From: Candidatus Eisenbacteria bacterium
GTDB taxonomy: Bacteria; Orphanbacterota; Orphanbacteria; Orphanbacterales; Orphanbacteraceae
DNA length: 36,106 bases
Assembly (NCBI GenBank): GCA_016930695.1
Contig: JAFGGD010000057.1
Coordinates: 1 to 36,106 of the forward strand
Reading direction: 5' to 3'
The notes under the pieces are model-generated. The model saw only the letters and a program-made list of their open reading frames with translations. It ran no database searches and was not told the DNA's origin. Shown here one piece after another: positions 9,687-17,933 of the stretch. Within the stretch, counting starts at the first letter, position 1; every line of letters starts with the position of its first letter. A program made the translations under genes and the position numbers.

Positions 9687-11909
9687 TCAAGGAACGAGGA
9701 TCTCGGCGCCGGGCTGGGTTTCGACGACGCGCGTTTCCCAGGCGCCGTCCCTTCGGATGCGAAGCATCCATTCGCCCGGACCGGGAAGGACGACCCGGAG
9801 GACGTCCGTCCGGCCGGGGCCGAAGGAGACCCTGTCGTCGACGCGGATTCCGTCTCCCCCGGCGAGTCCGGGGAAGAGGAGCGTGGGGCGCGTTTCGGGA
9901 GAAGGGTCGAGCCGGAGGCGGATCCCCTCGGCGATCGCCGCCGCGACGCAGCGGAGGAGCGCCCGTCCGCCGGGATTCTCTTCGCCCGGGGGAGGAAGGA
10001 GAATGCGGAGCGCCGGGCAGGGGGTTTCGCGTAACACACGATCCGCCGCCGGCCGCGCCGGAACCGGCCGCCCGAGAAGACGCTCCATCTCCGCGGCGAC
10101 CGATCGGGCGAGTGGTTCCCCCCGGCGGCTTCCCGGATGGTGGCGGACTTCGTAATCCGATCCCGTGTCGAGTGTGATCCAGTAGTCCGCCCCCCTTGAC
10201 CGGGCGAGGGGGATTCTTCGCTCTTCGGGAACGGGGAGCGCTCCTTCCCGCGTGAGGGAAGGAAGGGCGCCCCAAAAGCGCAGGATCTCCTCGATATCAC
10301 GGGCGGCGGCGAGAAGGATCGCGGAGGAGGGGCGCGCGCCGTCGTCACCGCGCCCGGCGGGGTCGATCAGCACGGCGAGCCGGTCGAGTGGGGGCGGAGG
10401 TCCGGCGATACGGAGCGTGTCGATCGCGGTGCCCGACGCGGCGAAGCGGGCGCATGGGAGTCCGGTCCCCTCGACGCGCGCCCCCATCCCCGACGCGGGC
10501 GCCCGGGCGAGACCGAGCCATCCGTCCGGGCCGGTCGTTCCGGCGAGGGAGTCGCCGATCCAAACCACGGTTCCCGCCGCCGGTTCCCCATCGGGCCCGA
10601 GGACGAAGAGGAGGGCCGCGGGGGATTCCAGGTCGGACTCCTCCAGCGGTGCGCGGAGATCGAACTCCTCCCCGCGAACGCGAAGAACCGCCGGAAGAGA
10701 GTCCGGCGCCGCGGCGAGGGAGATCACACCCCCCCGCGCGGTCCCCGCCGCCGCCGGACCGGCCCCCTCGACCGTGACCCTCTTCCCCTCGGCGGCCGGA
10801 AGACCGCGGTGGTCCTCCAGGCGGACGAGGAGGTGGACCGTCTTCTCTCCCGGCGCGCGCAATCCGGAGACGGTCGCCCGCGCCGGCGGAGGATCCACGA
10901 CGAAAACCCTTTCCCCGAGCGCAGCGGCGTTCCCTTCCCGGTTGCGGGCGTGGAGCGTGACGCGGTGCGGTCCCGCCGCGAGCAGGGCGGGGAGCGCCGC
11001 GCGAACCGACCCGGCCGCCGGATCGAAACGCGTCTCCAAACGCCGGCCGTCGAGAAGAACCCGCACCGACGAGGGATCGACGCCCGCGTGACCCGTCTCA
11101 TCCAGCGCGGAGCCGCTGAAGAAGAAGTCGCCGGGCAGGCGGATCGTTCCGGCGGGAGCGTCGATCCGCGTTTCCGGGACGCCCCGGCGGAAGTAGTCGA
11201 CGATGCCGAGGAAGTACGCCTCCGCCTCGAGCCGCTGTTTCTCCGCGAGCGCCAGCTTCTTCTCGACCGGCGGGTGGGAGAGGTAGGAAGGCTCGCCGAG
11301 TACCGCCGTCCAGCGCGCGTTCCGGAGAACGGCGTAGTTGCCGGCGCGCGCCTCCCCATCCACGATCCCCAGGTTGCGCGCCAACGCGGCGTGAATCCGG
11401 CGCGCCGCGTCCTCCGATGCCTCGTCCCCTTCCCTGTAATACGTCTCCACGCGGTTCCGGGAACGGTTCGTATCCGCCGCCGCGTTGTGGTGGATCGAGA
11501 GGAAGAGGTGGGGACGAAGAGAGTCGGCGAAGGCGATGCGCGCCGCCAGGTCCTTTTCGAGGGCGGCGGCGGTGGTGTCGCCGCCGGCGAAATCCCGGTC
11601 GGCGGCTCGTGTGAGCCGCGCGTCCGCTCCCGCCTCGGTCAGGAGCCCCCACAGATAGAGGGCGACGCCCAGGTTGGCGTCCTTCTCCGCCATCCCGCCG
11701 GCCCCGACGGCGCCGCTGAAATCGCCGCCGTGTCCCGGGTCGATCACGATTCTCTTCCCCAACAGGCAGTCACGGTCGAATTCCGCCGGCCGGTCGACGA
11801 GCGCCCTGTAGAGACGGTCCAGGTCCGGTTCGGGCGGCGGTCCGCCGCAGGCGGCGAGCAGGAGGAGCGGGAGGAGGAAGAGCGGCGGCGGCGTTTTCCA
11901 CGGCTTCAT
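9687..11909 (-). CDS. N-acetylmuramoyl-L-alanine amidase lipoprotein with a second degenerate amidase-like domain
   Basis: Cleaves the amide bond between peptidoglycan glycan strands and stem peptides. The 740-residue product starts with a lipoprotein signal (PLLLLAAC, Cys21), implying membrane anchoring. The Amidase_3 domain spans about 53-240. Zinc ligands His60 (IDPGHGG), Glu75 (AEKDANL) and His140 (SIHHNA) and catalytic Glu206 (GEPSYLS) are all present. Residues about 255-505 look like beta-rich, Ig-like segments (one includes VRVLLDGRRLETRFD). Residues about 508-665 resemble a second Amidase_3 fold without its metal residues: LIDPAGRG replaces IDPGHGG and YWITLDTGS replaces the SIHHNA strand. 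A short beta tail ends the protein. It is convergent with the BFN gene and divergent from the dehydrogenase gene. No clear ribosome site precedes the ATG. Confidence 0.88.
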   Translation of the reverse strand: MKPWKTPPPLFLLPLLLLAACGGPPPEPDLDRLYRALVDRPAEFDRDCLLGKRIVIDPGHGGDFSGAVGAGGMAEKDANLGVALYLWGLLTEAGADARLTRAADRDFAGGDTTAAALEKDLAARIAFADSLRPHLFLSIHHNAAADTNRSRNRVETYYREGDEASEDAARRIHAALARNLGIVDGEARAGNYAVLRNARWTAVLGEPSYLSHPPVEKKLALAEKQRLEAEAYFLGIVDYFRRGVPETRIDAPAGTIRLPGDFFFSGSALDETGHAGVDPSSVRVLLDGRRLETRFDPAAGSVRAALPALLAAGPHRVTLHARNREGNAAALGERVFVVDPPPARATVSGLRAPGEKTVHLLVRLEDHRGLPAAEGKRVTVEGAGPAAAGTARGGVISLAAAPDSLPAVLRVRGEEFDLRAPLEESDLESPAALLFVLGPDGEPAAGTVVWIGDSLAGTTGPDGWLGLARAPASGMGARVEGTGLPCARFAASGTAIDTLRIAGPPPPLDRLAVLIDPAGRGDDGARPSSAILLAAARDIEEILRFWGALPSLTREGALPVPEERRIPLARSRGADYWITLDTGSDYEVRHHPGSRRGEPLARSVAAEMERLLGRPVPARPAADRVLRETPCPALRILLPPPGEENPGGRALLRCVAAAIAEGIRLRLDPSPETRPTLLFPGLAGGDGIRVDDRVSFGPGRTDVLRVVLPGPGEWMLRIRRDGAWETRVVETQPGAEILVP

Positions 11910-11915
11910 GGGGTC

Positions 11916-11945
11916 ACGCTAGCACCCTCCGCGCCGGATCGTCAA
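11916..11945 (-). promoter_or_regulatory. possible promoter of the amidase gene, giving a leaderless mRNA
   Basis: Read on the minus strand, TTGACG (complement of 11940-11945) and TAGCGT (complement of 11916-11921) are separated by 18 bp. Transcription would begin at about 11909, the first base of the amidase ATG. The -35 is good and the -10 is weak. The lack of a Shine-Dalgarno-like sequence before this ATG fits a leaderless transcript, but the call is tentative. Confidence 0.3.
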
Positions 11946-11975
11946 CGGCGGCGCGTCTCCCGTCTCCGGATTCCC

Positions 11976-12015
11976 TTTTCCGTTCTCTCCTTTTCGGTTA
12001 GGATAGACCGGTCTA
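11976..12015 (+). promoter_or_regulatory. candidate promoter and palindromic operator of the dehydrogenase gene
   Basis: TTTTCC (11976-11981), a 17-bp gap, and TAGGAT (11999-12004) make a moderate promoter. A perfect 12-bp palindrome, TAGACCGGTCTA (12004-12015), starts at the last base of the -10 and covers the expected transcription start. That position suits a dimeric repressor. No regulator gene is adjacent, so the binding protein is unknown. Confidence 0.4.
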
Positions 12016-12081
12016 CGTGAAAAACCGCTATCGGACCGGCCCGGGCGCCGCGTCCGCGGATGATAGAGGGGGCAAACACAC

Positions 12082-13263
12082 ATGAAGCGAACCATCGTGT
12101 CGATGCCGGGGGACGGCATCGGAAAGATCGTGTTGGACGAGTCGATCCGCGTGTTGGACGCCGTGGGTTTCGACGCGGAATACGTGCACGCCGACATCGG
12201 CTGGGAGTTCTGGCGCAAAGAGGGGAACCCCCTTCCGGACCGCACCATCGATTTACTGGAGAAGCACGGCGTCGGCCTCTTCGGCGCCATCACCTCCAAA
12301 CCGAAGGACAAGGCGGCGGCGGAACTCGACCCGTCCCTCCGGGACAAGGGTTTCGTCTACTACAGTCCCATCGTGCGGCTCCGGCAGCACTTCGATCTGG
12401 ATATCTGCATCCGTCCCTGCCGTTCCTTCGAGGGGAATCCCCTCAACTTCGTGCGCCGCACGTCGGGCGGCGGCTACGAGGAGCCGAAGGTGGACGCGGT
12501 GATCTTCCGGCAGAACACGGAGGGTCTTTACGGCGGCGTGGAGTGGACCGATCCGCCGCAGCAGGTTTACGACGCCCTGATGACTCACCCGAAAATGAAA
12601 CAGTTCGCGAGCGCGCCGAAGGCGGAACTGGCGGTTTCCACCCGGATCTTCACGCGCGGGGCCTGCGTGAGGATCGTGCGCGCCGCTTTCGAGTACGCGA
12701 AGAAGTTCGGCTATAAAAGCGTCACCATCTGCGAGAAGCCGAACGTGATTCGCGAAACCTCCGGCATGCTCCGGGCGGTGGGCCGGGAGATCCACTCCTC
12801 TTTCCCGGGCATCGAGCTTTGGGAGACGAACATTGATGCCCAAATGATGTGGTTGACCAAAAACCCGGAGGACTACGGCGTCCTCGTGTCGGGAAACATG
12901 TTCGGCGACATCGTCTCCGACGGCTTCGCCGGTTTGGTGGGCGGCCTCGGGTTCGCCTGCAGCGCCAACCTGGGCCGCGGGGTCTCCATCTTCGAACCGA
13001 CCCACGGGTCGGCGCCGAAATACGCGGCGCTGGAGCCGTCCATCGTGAATCCGATCGCGATGATCCTCTCCGCCTGCATGATGCTCGATCATCTGGGCGA
13101 CACCGAGAGGGCCGAGCGAATCCGCGGCGCCGTAGCGGCGGTCGTGAAAGAGGGGAAGGTCCGCACCTACGACATGGCCCGCCTCCACGGAGGCCCGGAG
13201 GCGTTGGGCGCGGGGGCCGCGTCGACCGGTCAAATGACCGACGCGATCATCGACCGCCTCTAG
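12082..13263 (+). CDS. isocitrate/isopropylmalate dehydrogenase family protein, probably isocitrate-type
   Basis: Beta-decarboxylating dehydrogenase that oxidises a 2-hydroxy acid with NAD(P)+ and a divalent metal. The 393 residues carry the family signature intact: PGDGIG near the N-terminus, LRQHFDLDICIRP, FRQNTEGLYGG, CEKPNVIRETSG, the metal-binding block SGNMFGDIVSDGFAGLVGG, and the cofactor loop EPTHGSAPKYA. Lys313-Tyr314 occupy the positions of E. coli Icd Lys344-Tyr345, which favour NADP+; NAD+-dependent relatives usually have Asp-Ile. The substrate loop SPIVRLR keeps Ser95, but Ile97 replaces the Asn of E. coli Icd (SLNVALR). Isocitrate is likely, though homoisocitrate or another malate analogue cannot be excluded. 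ATG 12082 follows GAGGGGG. It is a single-gene unit, closed by the terminator at 13303. Confidence 0.85.
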   Translation: MKRTIVSMPGDGIGKIVLDESIRVLDAVGFDAEYVHADIGWEFWRKEGNPLPDRTIDLLEKHGVGLFGAITSKPKDKAAAELDPSLRDKGFVYYSPIVRLRQHFDLDICIRPCRSFEGNPLNFVRRTSGGGYEEPKVDAVIFRQNTEGLYGGVEWTDPPQQVYDALMTHPKMKQFASAPKAELAVSTRIFTRGACVRIVRAAFEYAKKFGYKSVTICEKPNVIRETSGMLRAVGREIHSSFPGIELWETNIDAQMMWLTKNPEDYGVLVSGNMFGDIVSDGFAGLVGGLGFACSANLGRGVSIFEPTHGSAPKYAALEPSIVNPIAMILSACMMLDHLGDTERAERIRGAVAAVVKEGKVRTYDMARLHGGPEALGAGAASTGQMTDAIIDRL

Positions 13264-13302
13264 CGGCGTGACGCCGGGCGACCGGCGCGCGGGCGTTTTC
13301 AC

Positions 13303-13337
13303 GGGGGCGGACCGGGCGGTCCGCCCCCGCTTTCATT
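13303..13337 (+). terminator. rho-independent terminator after the dehydrogenase gene
   Basis: GGGGGCGGACC (13303-13313) and GGTCCGCCCCC (13318-13328) form a perfect 11-bp stem with a 4-nt loop (GGGC), followed by GCTTTCATT. The T-run is short but the stem is very stable. It separates the dehydrogenase unit from the eight-gene run that starts at 13355. Confidence 0.75.
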
Positions 13338-13354
13338 CGGGAAGGATGGACCGA

Positions 13355-14392
13355 ATGTCGACCGAACCGATCCGCGCGATCGCCCTTTTTTCGGGCGGCC
13401 TCGATTCGATCCTGGCGGCGCGGATCGTTCGCGACCAAGGGATCGACGTCATCGCCGTCCACTTCGATATCGGCGTCTGTCCCGGTCCGGGCACGCGGAG
13501 GGTGCTCGACCCGGAAGCTCCGGAAGAGGAGCCGGCCGCCGTCGCCGCCGGTCGCCGGATCGGGCTCGCCGTCGAGACGGTGGATCTCTACCCCGCGTAT
13601 TGGGAGACGCTGGTTCGTCCCCGGCACGGGTACGGCTCCGGATTCAATCCCTGCCTGGACTGCAAGGTCCACATGCTCCGCGCCGCCGCGGGCCTGATGC
13701 GGGAGAGGGAAGCGCGTTTCGTGATCACCGGCGAGGTGATCGGCCAGCGGCCGATGTCGCAGCAGAGAAACGCCATGCGCATGATCGAGAAGGAGAGCGG
13801 TTTGGACGGGCTTCTTCTCCGGCCCCTCTCGGCGCGCCTACTCGATCCGACCTTGCCGGAGCGGGAGGGTTGGGTGGACCGGGAGAGGCTGCTGGAGATC
13901 GCCGGCCGGGGGCGCAAAGAACAGATGGCGCTCGCCGAGCGCTTGGAGATCGGCGAGTACCCGTCCCCCGCGGGTGGTTGCTGCCTGACCGAGCCGGTCT
14001 TCGCCGCGCGGATGCGGGATTATCTGGAACACCGCGGCGAAGAGGAAGCGCCGGATCTTAGGGAGATCCACCTGCTCCAGCTGGGGCGCCACTTCCGCCT
14101 CTCGCCGCGGAGCCGCGCCGTGGTCGCCCGCGACTCGGGGGAGTGCCGCCTTCTCGACCGGAACGCCGACCTGGGCTGGCGGTTGGAGGCGGAGGCGCGC
14201 GGTCCGGTGACGCTTGCGCTGGACGGCCCCGGCGATTCGGATCTCCTCCTCGCCGCCGCGATCACCGCCGGCTACGGCGACGGCCGAAACGACCCGCGCG
14301 TTCCGGTTCGGATCACCCGCGGGGAGCGGGAATGGGGCGTCGACGCGGCGCCTCTCTCGAAAGAGGAAGCGGCCCGTCTCCGGATCGGATGA
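13355..14392 (+). CDS. PP-loop ATP pyrophosphatase, tRNA-thiolation-like (ThiI/MnmA-related)
   Basis: The 345-residue product has a PP-loop SGGLDS at residues 13-18, which activates a substrate by adenylation. Cys100 and Cys103 (NPCLDC), the TGEVIGQRPMSQQ block (125-137) and PAGGCCLTEP with Cys209-Cys210 recall a family often annotated as ThiI-like or 2-thiouridylase-like tRNA-modifying enzymes in deeply branching bacteria. The cysteines are candidates for sulfur transfer or a metal site. The C-terminal 110 residues (LLQLGRHFRLSP onward) resemble the DUF814/NFACT-R-like extension seen in such proteins. The start at ATG 13355 has GGGAAGGA upstream; ATG 13346 and GTG 13268 are alternatives, the latter lying before the terminator. 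The substrate is unproven. It is the first gene of the run leading through dcd and selA. Confidence 0.75.
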   Translation: MSTEPIRAIALFSGGLDSILAARIVRDQGIDVIAVHFDIGVCPGPGTRRVLDPEAPEEEPAAVAAGRRIGLAVETVDLYPAYWETLVRPRHGYGSGFNPCLDCKVHMLRAAAGLMREREARFVITGEVIGQRPMSQQRNAMRMIEKESGLDGLLLRPLSARLLDPTLPEREGWVDRERLLEIAGRGRKEQMALAERLEIGEYPSPAGGCCLTEPVFAARMRDYLEHRGEEEAPDLREIHLLQLGRHFRLSPRSRAVVARDSGECRLLDRNADLGWRLEAEARGPVTLALDGPGDSDLLLAAAITAGYGDGRNDPRVPVRITRGEREWGVDAAPLSKEEAARLRIG

Positions 14393-14425
14393 CGCCGGCG
14401 CCGGGCTCCCAAGAAAAGGAACGCC

Positions 14426-14986
14426 ATGTCTGTGAAATCGGATCGCTGGATACGCCGGATGGCGCTCGAGGCGGAGATGATCCGCCCCTTCGAGGAGGGG
14501 AAGGCGCGCCCGGGGGTCATCTCCTACGGGCTTTCCTCGTACGGCTACGACATCCGTCTCGCCGACGAATTCAAGATCTTCCCGGACGTGTACGGCTCGG
14601 AGGTGGATCCCAAGGCGATCGCCCCGGAGCGTTTCCGCGAATTCCGGGGGGACATATGCGTGATCCCGCCCAATTCCTTCGTGCTGGCGCGCACGCTGGA
14701 GTACTTCAAGATTCCGCGCGGGGTGATCACGGTCTGCGTCGGCAAGTCGACATACGCCCGCTGCGGAATCATCGTCAACGTGACTCCCTTCGAGCCGGAG
14801 TGGGAGGGGTTCGCCACACTGGAGATCTCCAATACGTCGCCCCTTCCGGCGCGGATCTACGCCAACGAGGGGATCGCCCAGATCCTGTTCTTCGAGAGCG
14901 ACGAAGTGTGCGAGGTCTCGTACCGGGACAAGGCGGGGCGCTACCAGGCCCAGAAGGAGATCACCCCCGCGAAGGTGCACGGTTGA
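14426..14986 (+). CDS. dcd: dCTP deaminase
   Basis: Converts dCTP to dUTP and ammonia, supplying dUMP for thymidylate synthesis. A minority of the family also hydrolyse dUTP (bifunctional type). The 186-residue product carries the trimeric dUTPase-like fold motifs: SSYGYDIRL (N-terminal), GKSTYARCG with the conserved Ser and Arg, the catalytic-Glu block [28 protein letters not shown] and the C-terminal GRYQAQ nucleotide-binding segment. ATG 14426 follows AAAAGGA. It lies 33 bp after the PP-loop gene and 65 bp before selA. Mono- versus bifunctional activity cannot be settled by reading alone. Confidence 0.93.
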   Translation: MSVKSDRWIRRMALEAEMIRPFEEGKARPGVISYGLSSYGYDIRLADEFKIFPDVYGSEVDPKAIAPERFREFRGDICVIPPNSFVLARTLEYFKIPRGVITVCVGKSTYARCGIIVNVTPFEPEWEGFATLEISNTSPLPARIYANEGIAQILFFESDEVCEVSYRDKAGRYQAQKEITPAKVHG

Positions 14987-15051
14987 AGGCCGGCTCCGGC
15001 CTCTGCTAGCTTGAACCTCGGACGGCCGGGCCGCCCGGAAGGAAGAAGTCG

Positions 15052-16479
15052 ATGGACGAGGATCGTTCTCCTCTTTTTCGCGTTCTCCCGTCGGTGGAGA
15101 AGCTGCTCGCGGACCCCGAGGTGGGGCGCGCCCTCGAGGGGGTGCCGCGGGCGGTGGCGGTGGAGGCGGTTCGTCTCGCCGTGGAGCGGATGCGGGAGAG
15201 GATCCGCGGCGGGGAGGCGCCCGCCGGGGCGGAACTGGCGGCGGCGGGGACCTACGCCGCCCGCGCCCGAGAGGAGGCGCGAAGACTGCTCCGCCCATCC
15301 CTCGGGCGGGTGATCAACGCCACCGGCATCGTGATTCATACCAATCTGGGGCGGGCGCCGGTCGCGCCGGAGGCGTTCGAGCGCGCGCGGGAAGTGGCGA
15401 CGCGGTATTCCAACCTGGAGTACGATCTGGAGCGAGGGGCGCGGGGATCGCGTATGGTCCACGCCGAGGCGCTCCTCCGCCGTCTCACCGGCGCCGAGGC
15501 GGCGCTGGTGACCAACAACAACGCCGCCGCCGTGCTGGTGTCGCTGAACGCTCTCGCCTTCGGCAGGAAGGTGGTGGTCTCCCGCGGCGAGTTGATCGAA
15601 ATCGGCGGGAGTTTCCGGCTGCCGGAGATCATGCAGGCGAGCGGTGCGATTCTCTGCGAGGTGGGGACGACCAACCGAACCCATCCGGAGGATTACCGGC
15701 GCGCCCTGGACGACAAGACCGCCCTCCTCATGAAGGTTCACCTTTCTAATTTCCGGGTCGAGGGTTTCACCGCCGCCGTCGCGGCCGACGAGTTGGTCCG
15801 GATCGGCGCCGAGAGAGGAATCCCCCTCCTCTACGATCTCGGAAGCGGCGCCTTCGCCCGCACCGGCCCCGGCGGGGAACCGACCGCTCCGGAGGAACTG
15901 GGGAGCGGCGCCGCATTGATCACCATGAGCGGCGACAAACTCCTCGGCGCGGTGCAGGCGGGGATCATCCTGGGAAAACGGGAGGTTGTGGATCGAGTCC
16001 GGAAGGCGCCGATGATGCGGGCGGTCCGGGTCGACAAGATCACGCTCGCCCTTCTGGAGGCGACCCTCACCGCCTACCTCGATCCGGACCGGGTGGTCGA
16101 AAACGTGCCGGTTTTGCGTTTGATCTCACGTCCCCTTCGTGATATCCAAAAGGATGTGGAAACCCTGCGCGGATCGATCCTGAGGCGCGCGGGCGATGCC
16201 GTCCATACGGAGATCGTGGAAGGAGAATCGGAGGCGGGCGGAGGGGCGATCGGCCAGCCGCCCATACCCACCGTTCTGCTCGCGATATCCATCGACGGCA
16301 TGCGTCCCGAGGCGGTCGCCGCCGCCCTGCGCGGCGCGGATCCTCCGATCGTCGCGCGTGTGCGCGAGGACCGGATCCGGATCGATCCGAGGACGCTTTT
16401 CCCCGAGGAGATCGCCGTGGTGGCCGACACGATCGTCCGTATCGCCGCGGGTGGGGGACGGAGGGGGGAGGTCGTATGA
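15052..16479 (+). CDS. selA: L-seryl-tRNA(Sec) selenium transferase
   Basis: PLP enzyme that converts seryl-tRNA(Sec) to selenocysteinyl-tRNA(Sec) with selenophosphate. The 475 residues are the normal SelA length. Seen in order: an N-terminal helical domain with LPSVEKLLADPEV, the INATGIVIHTNLGRAP motif, TGAEAALVTNNNAAAVLVSL, RGELIEIGGSFRLPEIM, EVGTTNRTHPEDY, YDLGSGAF, and TMSGDKLLGAVQAG with Lys296 as the PLP lysine (Lys295 in E. coli). The start at ATG 15052 follows GGAAGGAAG. Its stop overlaps the next start (ATGA, 16476-16479). No selB, selD or tRNA-Sec gene lies in the window, and no selenoprotein is apparent, so the rest of the pathway must be elsewhere. Confidence 0.95.
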   Translation: MDEDRSPLFRVLPSVEKLLADPEVGRALEGVPRAVAVEAVRLAVERMRERIRGGEAPAGAELAAAGTYAARAREEARRLLRPSLGRVINATGIVIHTNLGRAPVAPEAFERAREVATRYSNLEYDLERGARGSRMVHAEALLRRLTGAEAALVTNNNAAAVLVSLNALAFGRKVVVSRGELIEIGGSFRLPEIMQASGAILCEVGTTNRTHPEDYRRALDDKTALLMKVHLSNFRVEGFTAAVAADELVRIGAERGIPLLYDLGSGAFARTGPGGEPTAPEELGSGAALITMSGDKLLGAVQAGIILGKREVVDRVRKAPMMRAVRVDKITLALLEATLTAYLDPDRVVENVPVLRLISRPLRDIQKDVETLRGSILRRAGDAVHTEIVEGESEAGGGAIGQPPIPTVLLAISIDGMRPEAVAAALRGADPPIVARVREDRIRIDPRTLFPEEIAVVADTIVRIAAGGGRRGEVV

Positions 16480-17900
16480 GCGGCAGAGTCGACGGCGCCT
16501 CTCCGACGCCTTTCGATGGCCCGGTGAGCGTGGTTCTTTCCGGGCCGGCGGGAGATCGCCCCGTTCCCGTCGATCTCCCCTTCGTTCCGGAGGCGGAGGC
16601 GTTCTTCGACGACCTTCTCGACCGGATGGACCGTCCCGCCGGGCTTCCGCGGCTCCTCTTCGTTTCCGACGGGGGATCCGGAAGGGACGCGGGACTCGCG
16701 GCGGTCGCCCTCGCCCGGCGCGCCGCCTCCCGAGGGATGGACGTTCTCTTGGTGGACGCCTCTTTCCCGTCTCCGGCGCTCGGCAAGCCTTTCCCCTATC
16801 AGCCCGAAGAGGGCTTGGCCGACGTGGTCCTCTGGGGCGCCTCCCTTCAGGCGGCGATCCACAAGACCAGGGACGAGAGGATCCGGGTGGTGAACATCGG
16901 ATCGCCCCCTCCCGAGCCGGAGAAGTTCTGGGATTCCGAGGAGGCGGAAGAGGCGCTCCGTGCGATGCGCGCCGAAGCGGCTCTGACGATCCTGGTCGGG
17001 CCGATCCGTGATGGAGAGGGGGGGGAATCCCCGCTTCTCGCGAAATGCGATCGCGCCCTTCTCGTTCGGAAAGGCGCGGCGGACGCGCCGGCCCGTCCGG
17101 AATCGCCCGATACGGCGAAGGTGATCGAGATCGTGTTGGAGGAGGAAGGGACGGACGCCGGCGCGGCCTCCGAGGCGATCTCGTCGCCGCCGGAAGCGGA
17201 GGATCGTGCCGAGGGGACGCGGATTCCGGTGTGGAGGACCATCGGAATCTTCGCCGTCGTCTGCGTGGTCATCGGCTTTGTCCTCTCCTATTTCTATTTG
17301 AACCGCCGGGGGGACGCGGAGCGGGGCGAGGGAGTCGTCGCGGAGAGATCCGCCGAAGTCGCGCCGGCGCGGGACGAGACGGAACGGCGGGCTCTTCCCG
17401 AGGCGGCGGAGGGAACCGGCGGGGAGACCGACGGTACGGAGGAGACGCCCGTCGCCGGAGCGGAAGAGGAGACGCCGGGAGAGGCGGAGGGCGCGGATGA
17501 GGGTGTTCCCGCCGGCGGCGGCGAGGAGGACGCGGTGGAAAGCGAGGCCGTTTCCGCCGCGCCCGTTCCGGAGGAGCGACCGGCCCAGACGCCCGGAGAG
17601 CGGGCGGCCGCGCCGCCCCCCGCCGCGCCGCCGCCGGCGGAGAGAGGCGCCGAAGGTCCCGTTTTCGGCGTGCACGTGGAGTCTTTCCCGACCCGGGAGG
17701 ACGCGGAGCGCGCGAGCGTTCGCTTCCTCGATGGGGGAGAGACGGTGGAGATCGTGGAAAAGCCCATCCCCGGAAAGGGGACCTGGTACCGAATCGTCCT
17801 CGGGCGTTTCGCCGGTTCGCGGGAGGCGCGGGCCCACGCCGAGGAGGCGAAGGCGCGATTCGGTCTCGACTACGTTCTCGTGGTCCGTTTGGACGGGTAG
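16476..17900 (+). CDS. membrane protein: degenerate P-loop-like domain, one TM segment, acidic linker and SPOR domain
   Basis: A 474-residue protein with an unusual layout. Residues about 55-200 look like a MinD/CpsD-type nucleotide-binding fold (RLLFVSDGGSGRDAGLAAVA, then MDVLLVDASFPSP). However, the Walker A Lys-Thr/Ser is missing (SDGGSGRDAG at 64-73), so ATP binding is doubtful. A single membrane segment (about 254-275) is followed by some 115 residues rich in Ala, Glu, Gly and Pro. The last 80 residues (FGVHVESFPTREDAE to the end) fit a SPOR domain, which binds denuded peptidoglycan glycans at division sites. The predicted layout is a cytoplasmic pseudo-ATPase tethered to septal wall. 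It overlaps selA by 4 nt and sits 33 bp before smc. Confidence 0.7.
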   Translation: MSGRVDGASPTPFDGPVSVVLSGPAGDRPVPVDLPFVPEAEAFFDDLLDRMDRPAGLPRLLFVSDGGSGRDAGLAAVALARRAASRGMDVLLVDASFPSPALGKPFPYQPEEGLADVVLWGASLQAAIHKTRDERIRVVNIGSPPPEPEKFWDSEEAEEALRAMRAEAALTILVGPIRDGEGGESPLLAKCDRALLVRKGAADAPARPESPDTAKVIEIVLEEEGTDAGAASEAISSPPEAEDRAEGTRIPVWRTIGIFAVVCVVIGFVLSYFYLNRRGDAERGEGVVAERSAEVAPARDETERRALPEAAEGTGGETDGTEETPVAGAEEETPGEAEGADEGVPAGGGEEDAVESEAVSAAPVPEERPAQTPGERAAAPPPAAPPPAERGAEGPVFGVHVESFPTREDAERASVRFLDGGETVEIVEKPIPGKGTWYRIVLGRFAGSREARAHAEEAKARFGLDYVLVVRLDG

Positions 17901-17933
17901 GGCGTCCCGCGTCGCGGGGCGGTGGAGGCACCG

